Shown: positions 26,990-35,950, counted from the first letter of the stretch. The stretch is DNA of 64,000 nt from Thermohalobaculum sp050330995 (GCA_050330995.1 JBHJHI010000022.1:44366-108365), one strand, 5' to 3'. Made by a program: numbers and translations. Notes: a model not told the origin generated them from the letters alone.

Positions 26990-27161
26990 GGACGCGTCGC
27001 GCGGCCTCGTGAGGGCGCCGGGGCGAACCCCGCCCCGACGGCGAGCCGCGCGCGATCGCGCCGACCGCCCGATCCCGTAGGACGGGGGTCACCCCGCCGA
27101 CGCCCCCGATCGTCCGCGCCGGACGCGCGGCCCGCTCGACCACACCCCCGAGGGCACGCCC

Positions 27162-27947
27162 ATGGCCACCGCCTCCGCCAACCTCAACGTCATGATCCAG
27201 GCCGCGCGCAGGGCCGGGCGCGGTCTCGTGCGCGATTTCGGCGAGGTCGAGCAGCTTCAGGTCAGCCGCAAGTCGGCCGGCGACTTCGTCTCGACCGCCG
27301 ACCGCAAGTCCGAGGCCACCATCCGCGAGATCCTGTCGGAGGCGCGTCCCGCCTACGGCTGGCTCGGCGAGGAGACGGGCGAGGAGACCGGCCGCGACGA
27401 GACGCGGCGCTGGATCGTCGATCCGCTCGACGGCACCACCAACTTCCTGCACGGCCTGCCGCACTGGGCGGTCTCGATCGCGCTCGAGCACAAGGGCAAG
27501 ATCGTCGCCGGCGTGATCTTCGACCCCGTGAAGGACGAGATGTTCGTGGCCGAGACCGGCGCGGGCGCCTGGATGAACGACCGGCGCCTGCGCGTCTCGG
27601 GCCGGCGCGAGCTGTCGGCCGCGATCTTCGCCACCGGCCTGCCCTGGGGCGCCAAGCGCACGCTGTCCGAGAGCTTCCGCGACCTCGCCGAGGTCCTGCC
27701 GCGCACCGCGGGCGTGCGCCGCTTCGGCGCGGCCGCGCTCGATCTCGCCTACGTCGCGGCCGGGCGCTACGACGGCTACTGGGAGCGCGAGGTCAACCCT
27801 TGGGACATCGCCGCCGGCCTCGTGATCGTGCGCGAGGCGGGCGGGCTGGTGGGCGGCATCGGCGAGGGGGAGCCGTTCGAGACCGGCCGCCTCGTCGCCG
27901 CCAACGCCGAGGTGTTCGACCCCTTCCGCGCGCTCCTCGCGACGTAA
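27162..27947 (+). CDS. Inositol monophosphatase family protein
   Basis: A 261-aa Mg2+-dependent phosphatase of the IMPase/SuhB/CysQ superfamily. Metal-site motifs are present: GEETG near Glu70, DPLDGTTNF (87-95) and the WDIAAG box near the C-terminus. The opening ANLNVMIQAARRAGRGLVRDF is SuhB-like, so 1(4)-phosphatase or an RNA-associated SuhB role are both possible. It follows efp by 172 bp, a gap in which I see no clear signal. Confidence 0.92.
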   Translation: MATASANLNVMIQAARRAGRGLVRDFGEVEQLQVSRKSAGDFVSTADRKSEATIREILSEARPAYGWLGEETGEETGRDETRRWIVDPLDGTTNFLHGLPHWAVSIALEHKGKIVAGVIFDPVKDEMFVAETGAGAWMNDRRLRVSGRRELSAAIFATGLPWGAKRTLSESFRDLAEVLPRTAGVRRFGAAALDLAYVAAGRYDGYWEREVNPWDIAAGLVIVREAGGLVGGIGEGEPFETGRLVAANAEVFDPFRALLAT

Positions 27948-27999
27948 ATACGCCGCACGAGGGCGGGAACGACACGGCCCGGCCTTTCCCACGTCGCAA

Positions 28000-28022
28000 C
28001 GACGCGCCATAAGGCGCCGTCG
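28000..28022 (+). terminator. Hairpin after the inositol monophosphatase gene
   Basis: CGACGCGCC, tetraloop ATAA, GGCGCCGTCG with one bulged C. It starts about 50 nt after the stop and lies before the MotA/ExbB-like gene. No T-run. Terminator or RNA-stabilising hairpin. Confidence 0.4.
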
Positions 28023-28080
28023 CGGCGGGACGAGCCCGTCGCATCGTGTGGTCGGGCGGCCAGGGGGACCGGGAAGCGCG

Positions 28081-29325
28081 ATGAGGTTGTCCGACGAGGG
28101 CCGCGTCGACTTCTCGCCGCCGGCGCGCCAGACCTTTCCCATGCTGATCGTGCTGGCGCTCGTTGCCGCCGCCGGCGTGGTGCTCGCTCCCCAGATCGAG
28201 ACCGTTTTCTCCGCCAACCCCTATCTCAACGCCGTGATCGCCGGCGTCTTCGTCATCGGCGTGGCCGCGACCTTCTGGCAGGTCGGCCAGCTCGTGGCGG
28301 CGGTGCGCTGGCTGCGCGATCTCGACCGCAACGTCGCCGCGGGCGTGACGCCGCCGCGCCTGCTCGCGGCCATGGCGCCGATCGTGCGCGAGGGGCGGAT
28401 GCAGAACCGCCTCGCCGCCTCCTCGACGCGCACCGTCCTCGACAGCGTGGCGACCCGGCTCGACGAGGCGCGCGACATCACGCGCTACATCACCACGCTG
28501 CTGATCTTCATCGGGCTCCTCGGCACCTTCTGGGGCCTCAGCCAGACCGTGCCGGCGGTGGTCGACACCATCCGGAGCCTCGCGCCGGCCGAGGGCGAGA
28601 CCTCGGACGCCTCGACCTTCGACCGCCTGATGATCGGGCTCGAGGACCAGCTCGGCGGCATGGGCACCGCCTTCGCCTCCTCGCTCCTGGGCCTCGCCGG
28701 CAGCCTCGTGGTCGGGCTCCTGGAGCTGTTCGCGGGCCACGGCCAGAACCGCTTCTACCGCGAGCTGGAGGAGTGGCTGTCGCAGTTCACCCGCCTCGGG
28801 CTCGTGGGCGAGGGCGACGGCGCCGAGGGCGCGCTGGTGGCGCTGCTCGAACGCGTCGACGAGGGGCTGGAGAAGACCACCGAGTTCGCGACCAAGGCCG
28901 AGGTCGCGCGCATCGAGGCCGAGAACCGCCTCGCGCGCGCGGCCGACGTGGTCGCCGAGATGGCCGACCAGATCGAGCACGAGCGCTCGGCGGTGGCGCA
29001 GATGGTCCACGAGATGCGCGAGGCGCGCGAGAACCAGTCGGGGCGCGACTACGCCACGCTGAACGTCCTGAAGCGCATCGACGCGGCGCAGGCCTCGGTC
29101 GCCTCGGGCCAGCAGGCGGTGGTGCAGCTCCTCGACCGCGCGCTCGACGCGCGGCGCGGCTCGGGGCTGGACGCCGAGATGAAGGGGCACATGCGCTCGC
29201 TCGACCAGCAGTTGCGGCGCATCGCCGACGAGATGACCACCGGGCGCCACGAGGCGACCCGCGCGCTCCAGAGCGACATTCGCGCGCTGACGCGGCTGAT
29301 CGACGAGCGCACGAGCGGCGAGTGA
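28081..29325 (+). CDS. MotA/TolQ/ExbB-like proton-channel protein with helical tail
   Basis: A 414-aa inner-membrane protein. Two N-terminal helices (about 20-38 and 50-70) are followed by the signature pair of this superfamily: YITTLLIFIGLLGTFWGLSQT near 140-160 and GMGTAFASSLLGLAGSLVVGLLEL near 205-230. The remaining about 170 residues form a charged helical, probably coiled-coil, cytoplasmic tail, longer than in ExbB or TolQ. The ATG at 28081 starts shortly before the first helix; the longer start at 28048 adds a Gly/Pro stub. It pairs with the OmpA/MotB-like gene 44 bp downstream, suggesting one ion-driven complex. Confidence 0.85.
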   Translation: MRLSDEGRVDFSPPARQTFPMLIVLALVAAAGVVLAPQIETVFSANPYLNAVIAGVFVIGVAATFWQVGQLVAAVRWLRDLDRNVAAGVTPPRLLAAMAPIVREGRMQNRLAASSTRTVLDSVATRLDEARDITRYITTLLIFIGLLGTFWGLSQTVPAVVDTIRSLAPAEGETSDASTFDRLMIGLEDQLGGMGTAFASSLLGLAGSLVVGLLELFAGHGQNRFYRELEEWLSQFTRLGLVGEGDGAEGALVALLERVDEGLEKTTEFATKAEVARIEAENRLARAADVVAEMADQIEHERSAVAQMVHEMREARENQSGRDYATLNVLKRIDAAQASVASGQQAVVQLLDRALDARRGSGLDAEMKGHMRSLDQQLRRIADEMTTGRHEATRALQSDIRALTRLIDERTSGE

Positions 29326-29369
29326 CGGACGGCGCTTAGGGCGGGGCGGGCAACCGACGGAGGAGCGGC

Positions 29370-31784
29370 ATGGCGCTCAGACGACGCGGCGGGAACGGCC
29401 GGCTCGAGGCCTCGGTCTGGCCGGGCTTCGTCGACGCGATGACGGCGCTCCTGCTCATCGTGATGTTCGTGCTCTCGATCTTCATGATCGTGCAGTTCTC
29501 GCTGCGAGAGGCGGTGTCCGAGAAATCGGAGCGCATCGACGAGCAGGACGAGACGATCGCGCGCCAGGAGAACGTGATCGTCGAGCAGGAAAGCGTGATC
29601 GTCGAGCAGGAGAGCGCGCTCGACCGGCTCGGCGCGGAACTCTCCGAGCTGTCCGACGCCCTGGCGCTGGAACGGGCCGAGCGCGAGGAGGCGCGCGAGA
29701 CCTCCGGCCAGCTCCGCGCCACGCTCGACGGGCGCGACGCCGAGATCGCCGGTCTGAGAGCGCGCCTCGCCGGGGCCGAGCGGGAGACCGAGCGCCTCCG
29801 CCTCGCGCTCGCCGAGGCGCGCGAGGCGGAGGGCGCGGCGAGCCTGCGCGCCGACCGCCTCGACGCGCGCCTCGAGGAGGTGGCGGCCGCGCGCGAGGAG
29901 ATCGCTGGCCAGCTCGCGAGCGCGCGCGAGGCGCTCGACGCGGAGGCCGAGGCCGCCCGCCGCGCCGCGGCCGAGCGCGAGGCGATCGAGGCGCTGGTCG
30001 AGGACCTGCGCGCCGACCTCGCCGCCGAGACGGAGCGGGCCGGGAGCATCGCCGCGGAACGGCTGCGCGCGCTCGCGCTCGTCGCCGGCCTCGAGGACGA
30101 GACCGCGGCGCTCGCGCGCGAGCGCGACCGCCGGGACGAGCGGATCGCGCGGCTGCGGGCCGAGGCCGAGGCTCTGCGCGAGAGCGGGGAGGACAGCGCA
30201 GAGCGCGCCGCCCGGCTCGAGGAGGAAGCGGCGGGCCTGCGCGAGACCGCGGCCGACCGCGCGGCACTGCTCGACGAGCTGCGCGCGACCGTCGTCGCGC
30301 TGGAGGCCACGCGCGACGCCCAGGCCGGGCGCATCGAGGCGCTGGAGGCCGAGGTCGCGGCGCGCACCGAGGAGGCCGAGGCGCTCTCGGCCGAGATCGC
30401 CCGCCTCGACGCCGCGGGCGCGGAGCGGGCCGACCGTCTCGCAGCGCTCGACGAGACCCGCGCCGCGCTCGCGGACGAGGTCGCCGCGCTGGAGGCGCGC
30501 CTCGCGGCGGTGCGGGACACCGCCGACGAGCGCGAGCGGCGCTTGCAGGCGCTGCGGGCGGAGCGCGAGACCCAGGACGAGCGGATCGCGCGCCTGGAGG
30601 CCGCGCGCGACGACCGCACCGGCGCGATCGCCGCGCGCGAGGAGCGCATCGCGAGCCTGGAGGCCGAGACCGAGGCGCAGGCCGGCACGATCGACGCCCA
30701 GGCCGAGCGTCTGTCGAGCCTGGAAGCGGCGTTGGCGGCGGCGCGCGCCGAGGCGGACGAGCGCCTCGGGCAACTCGCGGCGGAGGCTGACGAGGACGAG
30801 GCCGAGATCGCGCGGCTGCGCGCCGCCCGTGCCGAGGCGCTGGCCACGCTGGAGGCGACGACCGAGGAGTTGTCGGCCGCCGAGGAGGCGCGTCTCCTGG
30901 AACTCGCCGCCGCGGAGGGGCTGCGCGAGCGTCTGGCCGAGGCCGACGACGCGCTCGACGCCATGACGCTGACGCTGGAGGACGCGCGGCGCGAGGCGGA
31001 GGAGACGCTGACGCTGCTCGCCGCCGCCGAGGCCGCGCGCGACGACCTGGAGAACCGCGCCGGGGAGGCGCTCTCGGAGAGCGAGCGCCTGGCCGCGCTC
31101 AACACCGTCGCCGAGGCGCGTCTCGCCGAGGCCGAGCGCCAGGCGGTCGAGGACGCGCGCCAGACCGAACTCCTGAACCGCCAGGCGAGCGAGCTTCGCG
31201 CCCAGCTCTCCGCGCTGCAGGGGCTGCTCGCCGAGGCCGACGTCGAGAGCGCGGCGCAGGAGGCCGAGATCGCCGATCTCGGCAACCGCCTCAACGCCGC
31301 GCTGGCCGAGCGGGTCTCCGAGCTGGAGCGCTTCCAGTCCGAGTTCTTCGGCCGCATGTCCGAGGTGCTCGGCGGGCGCGCCGACATCCGCGTGGTGGGC
31401 GACCGCTTCGTGTTCCAGTCCGAGGTGCTGTTCGACCCCGGCTCGGCCACGCTTGGCCCCGACGGGCGCGCCGAGCTGGAGGCGCTCGGCGAGGTGCTGC
31501 GCGAGATCGCGGACGAGATGCCCGACGGGCTCGACTGGATCCTGCGCGTCGACGGCCACACCGACCGCACGCCGCTCAGGGGGGGCGGGCGCTACCGCGA
31601 CAACTGGGAGCTGAGCCAGGGCCGGGCGCTCTCGGTCGTGCGCTACCTGATCGAGCAGGAGGACGTGCCTCCCGAGCGGCTGGCCGCCACCGGCTTCGGC
31701 GACAACCAGCCGCTGCTCGACGGCGACGACCCCGCGGCCCTCGCCGCCAACCGGCGCATCGAGTTCAAGTTCACCGAGCGCTGA
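29370..31784 (+). CDS. MotB/OmpA-like peptidoglycan-binding protein with very long coiled coil
   Basis: An 804-aa protein. A basic N-terminus leads to one transmembrane helix (about 17-42) holding Asp22 in PGFVDAMTALLL, the position of the proton-binding Asp in MotB. About 600 residues of Glu/Arg/Ala-rich heptad sequence follow, a long periplasmic coiled coil. The C-terminal OmpA domain (about 670-804) has the murein-binding signature HTDRTP with NWELSQGRALSVVRYL. It is built as a stator-like partner to the MotA/ExbB-like protein. Conserved in Rhodobacterales as I recall; the physiological role is not established. Confidence 0.87.
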   Translation: MALRRRGGNGRLEASVWPGFVDAMTALLLIVMFVLSIFMIVQFSLREAVSEKSERIDEQDETIARQENVIVEQESVIVEQESALDRLGAELSELSDALALERAEREEARETSGQLRATLDGRDAEIAGLRARLAGAERETERLRLALAEAREAEGAASLRADRLDARLEEVAAAREEIAGQLASAREALDAEAEAARRAAAEREAIEALVEDLRADLAAETERAGSIAAERLRALALVAGLEDETAALARERDRRDERIARLRAEAEALRESGEDSAERAARLEEEAAGLRETAADRAALLDELRATVVALEATRDAQAGRIEALEAEVAARTEEAEALSAEIARLDAAGAERADRLAALDETRAALADEVAALEARLAAVRDTADERERRLQALRAERETQDERIARLEAARDDRTGAIAAREERIASLEAETEAQAGTIDAQAERLSSLEAALAAARAEADERLGQLAAEADEDEAEIARLRAARAEALATLEATTEELSAAEEARLLELAAAEGLRERLAEADDALDAMTLTLEDARREAEETLTLLAAAEAARDDLENRAGEALSESERLAALNTVAEARLAEAERQAVEDARQTELLNRQASELRAQLSALQGLLAEADVESAAQEAEIADLGNRLNAALAERVSELERFQSEFFGRMSEVLGGRADIRVVGDRFVFQSEVLFDPGSATLGPDGRAELEALGEVLREIADEMPDGLDWILRVDGHTDRTPLRGGGRYRDNWELSQGRALSVVRYLIEQEDVPPERLAATGFGDNQPLLDGDDPAALAANRRIEFKFTER

Positions 31785-31836
31785 AGGGCGTCGTTGCAGT
31801 GTCGTCGTGGTGCCCGCACGCACCGGAGGACCGCCC

Positions 31837-32262
31837 ATGCGACCGCTTCTCGTGCCTTGCCTCGCCCTCGCGCTGGCGCTCGCCCAGCCGCTCGCCCGTC
31901 CGGCCATGGCCCAGGACGCCGACGGCACCGCGATCCAGACCGTGATCGAGGACCAGATCGGCGCCTTCCAGCGTGGCGACCTCGACGCCGCCTTCGCCCA
32001 CGCCTCGCCCTCGATCCAGGGCAAGTTCGGCTCGGCCGGGCGCTTCGGCCACATGGTCGAGCACGGCTATCCGATGATCTGGGCGCCCGAGCGCTACGCC
32101 ATGGGCGCGCTCGCCGACAGCCCGCACGGGCCGGTCCAGACCGTCACGTTCGTCGACGACACCGGCGAGGTCTGGGAGGCGGACTACCTGATGCGCGAGG
32201 TGGACGGCCGGTGGCGCATCAACGGCGTGCGCCTGCGCCGGCTGCCGGGCGTCGCGAGCTAG
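31837..32262 (+). CDS. Exported DUF4864 family protein
   Basis: A 141-aa protein with a Sec signal peptide (about 1-25, ending PAMAQ). The mature part (IQTVIEDQIGAFQRGDLDAAFAHASPSIQGKF) has the SnoaL/NTF2-like look of DUF4864. The ATG at 31837 is preceded by GGAGGA. It is 52 bp after the OmpA-like gene on the same strand, so possibly co-transcribed. The function of the family is unknown. Confidence 0.82.
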   Translation: MRPLLVPCLALALALAQPLARPAMAQDADGTAIQTVIEDQIGAFQRGDLDAAFAHASPSIQGKFGSAGRFGHMVEHGYPMIWAPERYAMGALADSPHGPVQTVTFVDDTGEVWEADYLMREVDGRWRINGVRLRRLPGVAS

Positions 32263-32332
32263 GGCGCGACCCGGCCGGAGCGAGACGGGCAAGGATCGGA
32301 CGAAGCGCGCGCTTGGGCGACGATGCGGAGCG

Positions 32333-32358
32333 CCCGATCCGGTCGGGTCGGACGGCGC
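32333..32358 (-). repeat. Dispersed hairpin element, copy 1
   Basis: Plus-strand CCCGATCCGGTCGGG (7-1-7 inverted repeat) followed by TCGGACGGCGC. It is the same 26-bp element found at 34571-34596 and 52514-52539. It lies 51 nt beyond the stop of the minus-strand gene at 32410, in a 147-bp convergent gap. Confidence 0.7.
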
Positions 32359-32409
32359 GCCGGGACGCTCGTGCGGGCAAGATGCCGGCGCGAGCGCGCG
32401 ACCGCTGCC

Positions 32410-33231
32410 TCAGAACGTCCGCCAGACCGAGAGCGAGACGCCGAGGCCGCCGCCCGTGTCGACCAGCTCGCGCGAGAGGCCGATCTGCAGGAACGCCCGG
32501 TCGCGCCCCGCCTCGGCCGGCCCGCCGGGCAGGCGGAACGCGACCGAGGGCGCGATCTTCAGGCTCGCGCCGCCGTCGACCGGCGGGACCGCGCGGCCGG
32601 TCATTCGCCCCGCCATGGCTGCGAGCGCCGGCGTCTCGTAGCGGCCGTGGAGCGAGACTATCGCCATGCAGCAGTCGGCGGGCTTGTAGCCGAGGGTGCT
32701 CTCCGAGCGGACCTGGCCAGGCGCGCCTTCGCCCCTCAGCGCGTAGCCCCAGGACGAGGACAGGAACGCGCTGCCCCAGTCGCCCCACCAGCTTCGCCCG
32801 ACGAGCCCCGCGACCGACAACTCGGCCGCGTTGTCGGGCTGGGGCGCCGAGTAGCGGTCGCCGAGCAGCCCCTCCATCGGCACGGCCGCGCCGAGTTCGA
32901 CCGAGGTGACGCTGGCCTCGCCGGCCCAGAGCCGCACCCGCGCGAAGCCGCCGGCCTGGGCGCTGCGGGCCTCCGCGCCGTCGTGGCGGCGGTCGGCGAA
33001 CAGCTTGGCGCCGAGCGTCACCCGCTCGGACAGGCCGTACTCGACGTAGAGCTGGCCCGAGTGCTTGGCGCCGTCGGGCGCGCGTCCGGTAAGCATCCCC
33101 GCGGGCGCCCCCTCGCGGCCGATGCCGAGGATCGCCACGCCCTCGCCCTCGGGCTTGGTCCAGGCGCCCGCCGGGGCCTGTAGCGGCGCGAGGAGGGCGG
33201 CGACGAGGGCGAGGGCGGGGCGGGCGATCAT
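32410..33231 (-). CDS. Exported outer-membrane beta-barrel-like hypothetical protein
   Basis: A 273-aa protein with a signal peptide (about 1-23, ending APAGA) and a Gly/aromatic-rich body of alternating pattern, for example GQLYVEYGLSERVTLGAKLF and GASLKIAPSVAFRLPGG. It ends in the aromatic residue Phe, as outer-membrane barrels recognised by the BAM complex often do. No specific porin or transporter family is recognisable. The minus-strand gene stands alone between convergent DUF4864 and the divergent dipeptidase gene. Confidence 0.72.
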   Translation of the reverse strand: MIARPALALVAALLAPLQAPAGAWTKPEGEGVAILGIGREGAPAGMLTGRAPDGAKHSGQLYVEYGLSERVTLGAKLFADRRHDGAEARSAQAGGFARVRLWAGEASVTSVELGAAVPMEGLLGDRYSAPQPDNAAELSVAGLVGRSWWGDWGSAFLSSSWGYALRGEGAPGQVRSESTLGYKPADCCMAIVSLHGRYETPALAAMAGRMTGRAVPPVDGGASLKIAPSVAFRLPGGPAEAGRDRAFLQIGLSRELVDTGGGLGVSLSVWRTF

Positions 33232-33374
33232 CGGCGAGGCTCCCGGCGGATGCGGATCTCTCTGGCGCCGAGCCTCGCCGGGCGTGGTGAGCGCGGGGTT
33301 AAGCGCACGACCCGCGCCCGTGACCTCGCGCCACGTCGCGTTAGGTGCAGGCGACCGGGAGCAGGGGAGACCGC

Positions 33375-34496
33375 ATGACCGCCGACGCGCAGCTCGCGCC
33401 AGAGGAGACGGCCCCCGCCGTCCGTCGCCAGGAGACGGCGGTGTTCGACGGCCACAACGACACGCTCCTGCGCCTGGAGCTGGCCGAGCGGCGCGGCCGG
33501 TTCGCCGACCCCGCCGCCGAGCCCGAGAGCGTCGGAGGCCGGCGCGTCGCCCGGCTCGACATCGACTTCGCCCGGGCGCGCGCCGGCGGCCTGCGCGGCG
33601 GGCTGTTCGCGATGTTCACGCCCTCTGGGCTGCTCGATCCCGCGCCCGCCGGCGCCGACGAGGCGGTCGCGCGCGACGCGCCGGTCGAGCAGACCGCGGC
33701 TCTCGGCTTCACCATGGCGCTGTTCGCGCGACTGCGCCGGCTCGCGCGCGCCCACCCGGACGAGATGACGATCGCGACCGACGCGGGCGCGATCCGCCGT
33801 GCCATGGCTTCGGGCCGCATCGCCGCCGTGCCGCACGTCGAGGGGGCGGAGTGCATCGACACCGACCTCGCCGCGCTCGAGGTTCTCTACGTCGCCGGGC
33901 TGCGCTCGCTCGGGCCAGTCTGGTCGCGCGCGAACGCCTTCGGCCACGGCGCGCCGATGGCCGCGCAGCCGGAGCCGGACGAGGGCGAGGGACTGACCCA
34001 GGCGGGCCGGGCGCTGGTGATGGGCTGCGAGGCGATGGGGGTGCTGATCGACTGCTCGCACCTGACCCAGGCGGGCTTCTGGGACGTCGCCCGCGTCTCG
34101 GACCAGCCGCTGGTGGCCAGCCACTCGAACGCGCACGCCGTCTCGCCGTCCGCGCGCAACCTGACCGACCGCCAGCTCGACGCGATCGCCGAGCGGGGCG
34201 GGCTGGTCGGGCTCAACTTCCACGTCGCCTTCCTGCGCCCCGACTGCCGACACGATCGCGACACGCCGATCGAGGTGATGCTGCGCCACCTCGACCACCT
34301 GCTCGCGCGTCTCGGCGAGGACGGCGTGGCCCTGGGCTCGGACTTCGACGGCTGCCTGCTGCCGCGCGCGATCAGCGACGTGGCCGGCCTGCCGCGGCTC
34401 GTCGAGGCGATGCGCGCGGCCGGCTACGGCGAGGCGCTGATCGCCAAGATCGCGCGCGAGAACTGGCTGAGGATGCTGGAGCGGGTGATCGGATAG
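33375..34496 (+). CDS. Membrane dipeptidase family (peptidase M19)
   Basis: A 373-aa binuclear zinc hydrolase of the renal-dipeptidase family, acting on dipeptides including D-residue or dehydro forms. Metal ligands are visible: FDGHNDTL (His27, Asp29), a Glu in VEGAECID, DCSHLTQAGFWDV with a His, and ASHSNAHAV with a second His. The late motif ALGSDFDG supplies a further Asp. No signal peptide, so probably cytoplasmic. The ATG at 33375 has GGGGAGA upstream. Confidence 0.93.
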   Translation: MTADAQLAPEETAPAVRRQETAVFDGHNDTLLRLELAERRGRFADPAAEPESVGGRRVARLDIDFARARAGGLRGGLFAMFTPSGLLDPAPAGADEAVARDAPVEQTAALGFTMALFARLRRLARAHPDEMTIATDAGAIRRAMASGRIAAVPHVEGAECIDTDLAALEVLYVAGLRSLGPVWSRANAFGHGAPMAAQPEPDEGEGLTQAGRALVMGCEAMGVLIDCSHLTQAGFWDVARVSDQPLVASHSNAHAVSPSARNLTDRQLDAIAERGGLVGLNFHVAFLRPDCRHDRDTPIEVMLRHLDHLLARLGEDGVALGSDFDGCLLPRAISDVAGLPRLVEAMRAAGYGEALIAKIARENWLRMLERVIG

Positions 34497-34508
34497 AGCG
34501 TTCGGCCC

Positions 34509-34529
34509 GCCCGAGCGAAAGGCTCGGGC
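34509..34529 (+). terminator. Terminator-like hairpin after the dipeptidase gene
   Basis: Perfect 8-bp arms GCCCGAGC (34509-34516) and GCTCGGGC (34522-34529) with loop GAAAG, 12 nt after the stop codon. No U-tract follows. Confidence 0.55.
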
Positions 34530-34570
34530 GTCGCGAGAACGCGCGCGTTCCGATGACTGGTGGCGCGCGG

Positions 34571-34596
34571 CCCGATCCGATCGGGTCGAACGGCGC
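34571..34596 (-). repeat. Dispersed hairpin element, copy 2
   Basis: Plus-strand CCCGATCCGATCGGG followed by TCGAACGGCGC. The arms are perfectly complementary. It lies 18 nt beyond the stop of the minus-strand YqaA-like gene (34615). Confidence 0.75.
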
Positions 34597-34614
34597 CCGA
34601 GGGGGCGCGCCGGC

Positions 34615-35199
34615 TCAGCGCACCAACTGGGCGAGCAGCCAGAGCGCGACCAGCAGCACGACGCCGCTCACGAGCGCCTGACGTCGCCCGCCGGCGAGTT
34701 CGAGGATGCGCGCGCCGAAGCGCTCGGCCAGGAAGGCGAGGCCGTAGTAGCGGATGCCCCGACTGAGCGCGACCGCGGCCATGAACACCACCACGTTCTC
34801 GCCCATGGTGCCCGCGCCGAGGGTGGCGAGCTGGAACGGCAGCGGCGCGAGCGAGATCAGGAACACCGCCCAGAACAGCCCGCTCTCGTCGAGGCGCTGT
34901 CGGGTCTCCTGGAAGGTTTCGGTCAGCCCGAGCGTCTCGATCGCGGGCTCGATCACCGGCTCGTACAAGAGGTTGCCGAGGACGTAGAACATGAGCGCGC
35001 CGACGAGGCAGCCCGCGAAGATCGCGTGCGCGATGCGCCAGGCGCGCTCGGGGTTGGCGACCATCAGCGGCACCACCAGCGTCTCCAGCGGGATCGGCAC
35101 GATGGTGCTCTCGAGGAACGAGGCGAGCGCGAGGCGTCGCTTGCCCGCCTCCTCGTGCACCAGCGCGTCGGAGACGCGGTCGAGATCGAGGCTCGCCAT
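34615..35199 (-). CDS. YqaA/DedA-like inner membrane protein (SNARE-associated/VTT family)
   Basis: A 194-aa membrane protein. FLESTIVPIPLETLVVPLMV is the typical first re-entrant segment of DedA/YqaA proteins, with ESTIVPIP resembling E-x-x-x-P-x-P. A second hallmark comes in LISLAPLPFQLATLGAG, and a final helix is GVVLLVALWLLAQLV. The family is linked to membrane homeostasis and lipid scrambling. The ATG at 35199 has AGGAG 8 nt upstream; the start at 35259 has none and adds a basic stub. Confidence 0.85.
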   Translation of the reverse strand: MASLDLDRVSDALVHEEAGKRRLALASFLESTIVPIPLETLVVPLMVANPERAWRIAHAIFAGCLVGALMFYVLGNLLYEPVIEPAIETLGLTETFQETRQRLDESGLFWAVFLISLAPLPFQLATLGAGTMGENVVVFMAAVALSRGIRYYGLAFLAERFGARILELAGGRRQALVSGVVLLVALWLLAQLVR

Positions 35200-35387
35200 T
35201 CGGGGGATCTCCTGTCGTCGGGCTCGCGCGGCCCGCTCGGACCGGGCGCCGCGGGTCAACGACGGGCCGGGCGTTCGCGTTGCTCCCCCATGGCTCCCCC
35301 GTGCGGCGGCGCGCCCGGCCTCGCGCTGGCGGCGACGTGTCCGGCCCGGCTCCCGGCGCGGCGGCGGGCCCGAGACACGGGTCGTGC

Positions 35388-35416
35388 TTGACGCTCCCGC
35401 GCGCAGACCGTAAGTG
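35388..35416 (+). promoter_or_regulatory. Putative tRNA promoter
   Basis: TTGACG (35388-35393), 17-bp spacer, TAAGTG (35411-35416), about 10 nt before the tRNA 5' end. The -35 is good and the -10 weak. Confidence 0.4.
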
Positions 35417-35426
35417 CCCCCGCGGC

Positions 35427-35503
35427 GGCGAGGTAGCTCAGCCGGTTAGAGCGCACGACTCATAATCGTGAGGTCGAGAGTTCAAGTCTCTCCCTCGCCA
35501 CCA
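35427..35503 (+). tRNA. tRNA-CAU, most likely elongator tRNA-Met
   Basis: Full cloverleaf of 77 nt with encoded CCA. The acceptor stem pairs GGCGAGG (35427-35433) with CCTCGCC (35493-35499), discriminator A35500, CCA 35501-35503. The anticodon stem CACGA/TCGTG holds loop CTCATAA, so the anticodon is CAU. The D-arm is TAGCTCAGCCGGTTAGAGC and the T-arm GAGAGTTCAAGTCTCTC. It lacks the unpaired 5' base of initiator tRNA. tRNA-Ile2, which also has CAU before lysidine modification, remains possible. Confidence 0.95.
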
Positions 35504-35524
35504 CCCATCTCCGCCGGAGGGCGC

Positions 35525-35950
35525 ATGGCCTCGCGGCTCGCCACCATCGGCTACGAGAACGCGGCGCTCGGCGACGTGATCGCCCGGCTGCGTGCGGCCT
35601 CGGTCGCGCGGGTCGTCGACGTGCGCGCGGTCGCGGCCTCGCGCCGGGCGGGCTTTTCCAAGCGCGTACTCGCCGCCTCGCTCATGGAGGCCGGCATCGG
35701 CTACACCCACCTGCGCGCGCTCGGCACGCCCAAGGCCGGGCGCGAGGCGGCGCGGCGCGGGCGCGTGGCCGAGATGCGCGCGATCTACGCCGACTGGCTC
35801 GCCACGCCCGAGGCCGTGGACGCCTTCGCCGCCCTCGCCGCGCTCGCGCGGGCCGAACCCTGCGCGCTGCTCTGCTACGAGGCCGACGCGAGCGGCTGCC
35901 ACCGCCGGGTGCTCGCCGAGCGGCTCGACCTGCCGACAGTCGATCTCTGA
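35525..35950 (+). CDS. DUF488 family protein
   Basis: A 141-aa protein of the DUF488 family. It opens MASRLATIGYENAALGDVI, with the DVRAVAASRRAGFSKRVL segment in the usual second position and the closing C-Y-E-x5-C-H-R-x-V-L-A motif (CYEADASGCHRRVLAE). Those Cys/His/Arg residues are the family hallmark; the biochemical role is unknown. The ATG at 35525 has GGAGG upstream and follows the tRNA by 21 bp. Confidence 0.9.
   Translation: MASRLATIGYENAALGDVIARLRAASVARVVDVRAVAASRRAGFSKRVLAASLMEAGIGYTHLRALGTPKAGREAARRGRVAEMRAIYADWLATPEAVDAFAALAALARAEPCALLCYEADASGCHRRVLAERLDLPTVDL

Noticed and set aside
28081..31784. Zorya-type anti-phage system based on ZorA/ZorB-like genes
   Set aside because: No ZorC, ZorD helicase/nuclease or ZorE gene lies nearby; the flanking genes are efp, an IMPase and a DUF4864 protein, which fits a housekeeping locus.
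29049..32054. A 1001-codon open frame on the minus strand
   Set aside because: It is antisense to the coiled-coil OmpA gene; long GC-rich antisense frames are expected there, and its translation is low-complexity Leu/Gly/Arg/Glu.
35427..35503. tRNA as an integration (att) site
   Set aside because: No integrase gene and no repeat of the tRNA 3' end was seen nearby.
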